A stretch of DNA of 64,000 bases from Malus domestica (taxonomy: Eukaryota > Streptophyta > Magnoliopsida > Rosales > Rosaceae), in NCBI RefSeq assembly GCF_042453785.1, contig NC_091669.1, positions 9,064,501 through 9,128,500 of the forward strand, given 5' to 3'. The position numbers and the translations under genes are program-made. The notes below the pieces were generated by a model, which had not been told where the DNA came from, did no database searches, and was given only the letters and a program-made list of their open reading frames with translations. This document shows, in pieces, positions 58,220 through 64,000 of the stretch (positions are counted from its first letter, which is position 1; every line of letters starts with the position of its first letter).

Positions 58220-58619
58220 TTCTATCTTCTGGGAAATTATACAGGTTTTACGGCGAGGGGTTAGAATTTTTGTTAAATGAAATGGTTTTGAAAAGCTTTG
58301 TTTTTGTCCACTCACACTTTCTGTTTTGTGCCCCTATAGGTTCTAGTTAGGTGTGCTTGTTGGTGGCTTACGAGGAATTCACGACAGCTCTAACAGATTA
58401 TTGCCAACATAGGATTATCTTTGTTGTTGTATAATTAGTATTCGTCCAGCTGGACTGCACTTAGACTACTTATGCTCTAATTGTGAATTTGCACATTACC
58501 TTATCTAGTGCTTTATTCGCATTTCCGTTTATCAATATTGCTTCCGAACTGTGCACATGGTTACGTCGTTCTCACGTGACGACCAACATGCCCTGATCTA
58601 GGTCGGGGTGTGTCAAATG

Positions 58620-59081
58620 TGTCTTACTTGTAGGTATATTATGTTTTTTTCTACATTTTAGTTAGGTTTCATATCTCACTTACAGGTATAATATACATTC
58701 ATAAATTTGTCACTTGAGTTAGGGTAGAATGCTTCTTATATTAGTTTTTTTGTTATAAGATATTAATTAGATATTTTAGAGTTGAAAAATGCATAATATT
58801 AAAAGATTTTAATTGATTTTTAATATTTTTAGAAAACATTAAATGAGTATAAAAGAAATAAATACATATAATTAAATAACTGGACACATTCCTAAAAACA
58901 CTCTATGATTTTAGACCTGGATCTAAAAGTCCCAATTAATAAATCAAATCACAATTATTTAGTAACCCTAGCAGGCTAGTAGTAAAAATATATAAAATAA
59001 AAAAATCACCTTTTTACGATATGAATACTACTATTACTCATTGGGACCCACTAAAGTTAAAAGCGCTAAAAAGTCAACGAA
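58620..59081. other. AT-rich sequence downstream of the SNE-like gene
   Basis: No open frame or element recognised. The right end is the probable 3'UTR of the minus-strand F-box gene. Confidence 0.45.
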
Positions 59082-59552
59082 TCACACATTCACAGTGTTG
59101 CAGAGGAACATGAGAGACGATGCGGACGCATCCCCGCCACCACCGGCGCCGAGCCTCCCGCTTCTCTCGTAGTAATCAACACAGAACAACGACAGCGAGA
59201 GCTGGACCTCGTCCCGCGTCCAGACTCGCTTGACCATTTCCGAGTCACTGAGTCGACTCAGGACAGGGCGCATGCAGACCCTGTAGAGCCTCTTGTAGCC
59301 GCCGAGGGCGACGACTACGGGTCTCACGGAGCAGGGTGGGGGAGATGACACGTGTCGGAAGCAAAGGTGTTCCCAGATGGTGTCGTTTCTGGCGACTGTG
59401 GACCAGAGGTGGCAGACGCAGGCGGCGACGCCAAGGGAGGGGCCGTCGAGGCGTTTGAGGATCTCGACGAGGATGTCAATGTGGTCGTTGATGAAGAACT
59501 TGGGTCTTTTCTCTTTACTGTCTTGTGATGATGTGTTTTGGTTTTGATGCAT
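59082..59552 (-). CDS. SNE: F-box protein SNEEZY/SLEEPY2-like
   Basis: An intronless gene of 156 residues, close to the length of Arabidopsis SNE. The F-box lies at about residues 20-62 (INDHIDILVEILKRLDGPSLGVAACVCHLWSTVARNDTIWEHLC), followed by the GGYKRLYRVCMRPVL stretch. The family's C-terminal motif VWTRDEVQLSLSLFCVDYYER is also present. These proteins are SCF ubiquitin-ligase receptors that help degrade DELLA repressors in gibberellin signalling. The start MHQNQNTSSQD is the only in-frame ATG before the F-box. The tail is glycine/alanine/serine-rich (GAGGGGDASASS). A TATA box sits about 130 bp upstream. Confidence 0.92.
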   Translation of the reverse strand: MHQNQNTSSQDSKEKRPKFFINDHIDILVEILKRLDGPSLGVAACVCHLWSTVARNDTIWEHLCFRHVSSPPPCSVRPVVVALGGYKRLYRVCMRPVLSRLSDSEMVKRVWTRDEVQLSLSLFCVDYYERSGRLGAGGGGDASASSLMFLCNTVNV

Positions 59553-59682
59553 GGTGGTTTTTGGTGGTGGTATATGGTGTCGCTAACTAGCTAGCTGATG
59601 CAAAGTTGCAAACTACACTTGCACTACAGAGAGAGAGTGAGAGAGAGGAGATAAATAATGAAGAGAGACTAAAGGGTTTATA

Positions 59683-59692
59683 TATTTATATA
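59683..59692 (-). promoter_or_regulatory. TATA box of the SNE-like gene
   Basis: On the minus strand TATATAAATA precedes a GA-rich leader and the ATG at 59552 by about 130 bases. Confidence 0.6.
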
Positions 59693-59761
59693 GGCTTATG
59701 CATGAAGGTGTAATTTGTAGTCATAAAGTGAGGTTTAGCCGTTACGGGGGTTTGACTTGTG

Positions 59762-59797
<36 letters not shown>

Positions 59798-60063
59798 ATT
59801 TTGGTTTTTGGTTAGGGTTGAGATTGTTTGATCAACCTGTCGTTAATACTGGTCAATATTCACAAGTTACTGTAAATTATTACTATATATCGACAACATA
59901 TGATTTTAAAAATGGATGTTTATCTTAGCAAATGTTTTAAGTTATCAAATTTGTATTACTATATATCGACAACATATGATTTTAATAGTTCACTTATTAA
60001 TAATATAGGACACAAACTTTGAACATCACGTCATTTGATGAATAAGTTGGATAAATATATTTA

Positions 60064-60351
60064 GGTATCGTTTGGTATGCAGACGGGACGAGACGGGATA
60101 AGACGGGACATAATGAAGAGGGAGCAAAGATGCTCTTGGATGGAAACAAGGAAGAAGAAGGAGACGGAGAGGTTATAATTTTGTGTTCCATTAATATGGA
60201 ACGAGTCGTTCCAGGAGGTGAGGCGGAAAGAAAATTTATCCAAAATTCGTCCCGTGGAACAATGCGTTCCACCCGTTTTAGGCGCACCAAACGTGGGACG
60301 GAACATCTCGTCCCACTTCGTTCCGTCCCGTCTCATGTATCAAACGGTGCC
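60064..60351. mobile_element. Tourist-like MITE (288 bp)
   Basis: The left end GGTATCGTTTGGTATGCAGA and the right end, reverse-complemented GGCACCGTTTGATACATGAG, are imperfect inverted repeats. The element is flanked by TTA on both sides (60061-60063, 60352-60354), as for PIF/Harbinger-derived MITEs. Internal 'gggacgagacggg'-type repeats recur. Confidence 0.8.
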
Positions 60352-60354
60352 TTA

Positions 60355-61020
60355 AGTCCCTCCCTAATAGCTAGTACTCTTAGCTATACTGTTCTGTTAA
60401 CGAGTAAGTTTAATTAATAAAGAAAAGAAAAATGAAGGTTTGGGTTGGAGAAGGAGGAGGGATGCCTAGTAGAGTCTGTGTATCTTGCGTGGGTATCGAG
60501 GGAAGGGAGAAGGGGCCAAAGGAAAAGTTCCAAGGCACAGATAACTGGAACCGATGCTGAATATTGCTCGTCTCTTTTTTTTTTTCTTTCATTTTCTGCT
60601 TTTGAATATTGTTTTTTGGGGTTAAGTAGCTAGATTTGTTGTTTGTTGTTTTTGTTGTTTTGTATATTGTTATTGTGTGTGCAGCTGTGAATACTTCAAG
60701 ACTTTGGTTTTAAGCCCGTGTGAAAGTCTATGGTTATTGCTTCGCTGCGTGTCTTCGTCTACGTTAAGCCAAGTTGTGGACCATCTAGTAAGTATGGTAG
60801 CAGCTAGGGTTTTGTAGCGTGCGTGTGTGTGAATAATTCTAAGGACAAATAACTTCCTAGCCTCTAAATATAAAAAACAAACCCTATGAAGGGATCCGTA
60901 CAATTATCAACGATCACTAATTCTTTGCATACTCGCGTACGATTGCCAATGATATATATTTTATAGTTTTTATTAAAATAAAGGCAGCAATATGCGATTA
61001 GCGGTGGCATTATGCCATTA
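60355..61020. other. Intergenic, no gene seen
   Basis: No element or conserved coding sequence was recognised. Only short open frames are present. Confidence 0.45.
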
Positions 61021-61315
61021 TGTAACATCCCACATTATCTAGGGAAGTGGATCCTATAAGCCTTATATGTATATTCTTATCCCTACCTAGCATGAGATCT
61101 TTTTGGAGCTCACTTGCTTCTGGTTTCATCGAAACTCCGAAGTTAAGCGAGTAGCGCGCGAGAGCACTCCTATGATGGATGACCCATTAGGAAGTTCTCG
61201 TGTGAGTTCCCAGAAATAAAACCGTAAGGGTGTGGTCGGGGCTCAAAGCAGACAATATCGTGCTACGGGGGAGTTGAGCCCGAGATGTGATGGGGGCCCG
61301 GGCTGGGATATGACA
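61021..61315 (+). mobile_element. Cassandra-type TRIM solo LTR with 5S rRNA-like promoter
   Basis: A 295-bp TG..CA unit from tgtaacatcccacatta to gctgggatatgaca. The middle (about 61105-61205) resembles 5S rRNA: 'aactccgaagttaagcgag', 'cgagagcactcctatgatgg' and 'gaagttctcgtgt'. Cassandra elements are the known TRIMs with a 5S-derived RNA polymerase III promoter in the LTR. No second LTR, primer site or polypurine tract is nearby, so I call it solo. The flanks share only atta. Confidence 0.85.
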
Positions 61316-61327
61316 ATTATCTTAACA

Positions 61328-61328
<1 letters not shown>

Positions 61329-61392
<64 letters not shown>

Positions 61393-61397
61393 TGTAT
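61329..61397. repeat. Compound microsatellite (TA)n-(TATG)n
   Basis: A TA run is followed by about eight TATG units, adjacent to the Cassandra LTR. Confidence 0.9.
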
Positions 61398-63250
61398 TTC
61401 ATAGTTGTAGTAAAAATAATCCACTCTCACTAAATTGAGCTCTAATAAGTTCATGACTCAACTACTTATAATTTGCTTAAGTGGTGGAGGCCAAATGGAA
61501 GGATAAAAGGAACTGCATGCTGCATCAGATTCAGATGATGGGTTTCTTCTTCTTCTTCCATGTAACACAGAAAAGTGATATTATATCACATAGGAGGATG
61601 TGTTTACAAGTTTCCTCTGCAGGAAAAATAATTGAGACGAGGGGCATTGGATACCAACCACAGCAAGAGCAGACTTTTTAGATGTGAGTCAGCAACTATC
61701 TGCTTGTCCTCATGAGGTTGGAATTTGGCTCAGAAAGGAAGCCCCCCCCTCCCCCCCCCCCCCCCCCCCAAAGTCCTCTTAGACAGGAAGCATATAACAA
61801 ACGAAAGAAAAAAAATACCAATAAAATAAAAGGCTTTGAGATTTGACATTGGATTTTATAAAGATAGGAGGAGGACTACTACCCCACACAATTTCCTGCA
61901 TTTTAGAGAGCTGCGTGTTTTGTATTGTGTTGTTGGACTCACTTGAAAGAGAGAGCACTGTTTTCTATTCTCTTGCAGTGAAGAAAGAATTTGATAAATA
62001 ATTGCAAAACTACAAGCAGATCAAACCTTTAAGGCACATGAAATTTTCACAGTTTTTCACTCACTCCCCTGAAGTCTGTCATTTGTACTTTGTTGTTTGT
62101 AAAGTATGTGCCACATAAATAGGTCAACATTACTCTATTCTAAACTTGGAGAGGGGTGGCACTGTAGCTAAGCTACATTGCAATTGAGCCATGCATGTAA
62201 ATGTAATTAGCTAGGGCCTATTTAAACGTATATGGTTTCTTTTTAAGGTTAACGGTTTTATTAGTGGAGCAAGTTCATTTTCATCAAATAGATAGTGGGT
62301 TGAATGCTATAATATGTAAGTACACTTAGTTGTATTGTTGTTGAAAACAAATGTATCCTTTTCTAATATTGCTTTAATTTCATTTTGTGGACAGAAATCA
62401 AAATTTTTTTTCTTGCACAAATATATGGTATTAAAAAACTTGAGTATAATTCTTTATTTACATGAAAAATTTCTCGACCTGTTATAACGCGCGAGCATGA
62501 ATACTTGTGTATATTATTATTAGAAGAAAGGTTTTCCCCTATGGTTTGATCAAATCTTGCATTTCCCTACTATTTGACCAAATATTGCATTGGCACTCAG
62601 ATCTATGACCCAATAAGTCGAGCATATCATAGTTGGAAAGTTAAATCAGAATGAGAAATGAAATTCATGCACCTTATATGTTTTTTACGAAAAATTAACA
62701 AAAATATTTCGAAACTTTAAATCTTAACCATAAGTATTTTAATAGCTTTATTTAATGATTAGAATAAGATCAAACATTAAACAGCCCAATTAGATTGCCC
62801 AACCAAAATAATTGACCGAGTTTCGATTTTGCTCTTTGACAATTTTCGTTCTACCGGTTTTCTTATTTTCAATTTTAAATTCTTCATAAGTTTCTCATAC
62901 GGTAACGAAATCACGCAAAGACACATATTATGATTTTGTGTTGATGCCTTCTTTCTTCTAATACAAGACCCCACACCTTGAAATTTAATGTCTATGGAAA
63001 TCAAGCTCTTCAAAGGTGACGTTTTTCCAGTGATTTTTGCCAATTTTCGACCAAACCTGATGAAATTAGTCCTCAACCCAAGAGAGAAGATCCTGTCCTC
63101 ATAGGCTTCCTGTGAAGCAACAGAGTTATAGACTAAGAAAACACTCAAACAAACTTATAAAATAATATGTAATCTATTGGCATGTGGCACTACATCATCT
63201 ATTGATCCTATACTGTTATCACTTTCTTTTTGTGTACATGCCTCCTCAAA
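61398..63250. other. Intergenic, no confident gene
   Basis: Holds a C-tract (61742-61769) and a 123-codon minus-strand open frame at 62777-63148 (MSVFLVYNSVASQ) without a recognisable domain. The rest is AT-rich. Confidence 0.4.
61742..61769. repeat. Long poly-C tract
   Basis: Eight C, one T, then nineteen C on the plus strand, hence a long G run on the other strand. Confidence 0.9.
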
Positions 63251-63264
63251 ACTGATACTTTCAG

Positions 63265-63510
63265 ATTTGGTTCTAGAAATAGTAGCGGCATTTAGTTCTG
63301 GAAATAATCGCAGTATTTAGTTCTAAAAATAGCGGTAATGTTTAGTTCTAGAAATAGTTGTAGTGGTAGTTTTCGGTTCTAAAAATAGTAGCAGTGACAA
63401 TGTTCAGTTCTAGAAATAGTTGCAGTGTTCAGTTTGAGAATAATGGCAGTACAATGTTCAGTTCGAGAAATAGTGGCACTACAATGTTCAGCTCTAAAAA
63501 TAGTTGCAAT
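63265..63510. repeat. Degenerate minisatellite of about 25-40 bp units
   Basis: Roughly nine units of a motif near 'ttcagttctagaaatagt' followed by 'ngcagt', with spacing variants (tttagttctaaaaatagcgg, ttcagttcgagaaatagtgg). Confidence 0.8.
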
Positions 63511-63659
63511 AGTTTAACGGATTTACTAGGGTAACGCCCATTAAGGGCAAGGGCAAGAAGAAAAAAATGGGAGGGTTGCATTTGCTTCCAAGCCTTGAGT
63601 TTTAATATTTAGAGTTTGATATATGTAATTTGTGTTTTTTTTATTAAATAGAGTTATTA

Positions 63660-63722
63660 GGGCGTCAGGTAGTCGACAGCCCGGATAAAGGAGGAGGGGG
63701 AGGGCGTCAGGTAGTCGACAGC
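63660..63722. repeat. Direct repeat of 21 bp at 42-bp spacing
   Basis: ggcgtcaggtagtcgacagcc occurs at 63660-63680 and 63702-63722, separated by a GGA-rich stretch. Confidence 0.85.
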
Positions 63723-64000
63723 CGGCACTCCATGATCACGTCGAATCCTTATTAGGGTATTTTCAGTTAAGAAATTTTTTTTAGAAAAGTCCTTTCCATT
63801 AAATCTCTTTTTTTATGCACACCTTTGTTAATTTATATTCATTAGATTGGTTTTAATTTATTCAATTGGAATGCGTTGTGTATGTAGTTGGAAAAATGAG
63901 TTGTGAAAATCATATTTTCCAATTTGAATCTCTCTGTCCCTCCCATCTTCAATGAAAGATTTTCTAAACAATGGCAAATGCTTTTCCAACAAAAAAGAGA
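63723..64000. other. Right end, nothing recognised
   Basis: AT-rich sequence with no open frame of note. Confidence 0.5.

Larger units (their letters stand above)
55843..58615. mobile_element. 2.8-kb non-autonomous inverted-repeat element with subterminal motif arrays
   Basis: The left end TGACACACCCCAACC and the right end, reverse-complemented TGACACACCCCGACC, are inverted repeats with one mismatch. Inside, a 79-bp tandem array lies on the left and inverted copies of the same core motif lie on the right. No transposase, gag or RT was recognised. I could not find a clean target duplication, so the superfamily stays open. Confidence 0.65.

Noticed and set aside
62777..63148. 123-codon open frame on the minus strand
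   Set aside because: No recognised domain or splice context; likely a chance frame or repeat relic.

Overview
This is a plant nuclear window, most likely from a woody Rosaceae genome of the apple/pear type. The reasons are intron-containing plant genes with GT..AG introns, a Cassandra TRIM LTR carrying a 5S rRNA-like promoter, an RTE-type LINE with a (TTG)n tail, and many short repeats I associate with that family. The genus is an inference.

Five host genes can be supported. VPS11 (minus, 4273-7154) is missing its C-terminal RING exon inside the window. A CCCH/LOTUS/RRM zinc-finger gene (plus, 32.2-36.6 kb) has a 5'UTR intron and a short uORF. A small DUF423/TMEM256-like membrane protein lies at 39131-40633 (minus), and a J-domain/DUF3444 protein at 41642-43753 (minus). 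The last is an intronless SNEEZY-type F-box gene (59082-59552, minus). From memory, VPS11 and the CCCH gene correspond to the Arabidopsis neighbours At2g05170 and At2g05160, so this would be an old gene pair pushed about 24 kb apart.

The interval between them (8.8-31.5 kb) is the most unusual part. A unit of about 4.5-5 kb occurs twice in direct orientation (8799-14823 and 27026-31492). Exactly between the two copies sits a decayed, rearranged endogenous caulimovirid (pararetrovirus). That viral DNA was later hit by a Copia retrotransposon (5-bp target duplication) and by two hAT-like elements (8-bp target duplications). One hAT-like element carries a spliceable F-box gene fragment. The left copy of the duplication also holds a PIF/Harbinger-like element and a 156-bp repeat that the right copy lacks.

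A second, very young Copia element (46734-53436, minus) has nearly identical LTRs. It is flanked by a 337-bp direct duplication of host DNA instead of a 5-bp duplication. Its integrase core is partly deleted, and its leader RNA would contain a row of hairpins sharing one loop sequence. Further right are a SINE, a 2.8-kb inverted-repeat element (55843-58615) with arrays of one motif in opposite orientation at its two sides, a Tourist-like MITE, a Cassandra solo LTR, microsatellites and a minisatellite. The left 4 kb is LTR-type and LINE debris, partly in the VPS11 intron or beyond the gene's broken end.
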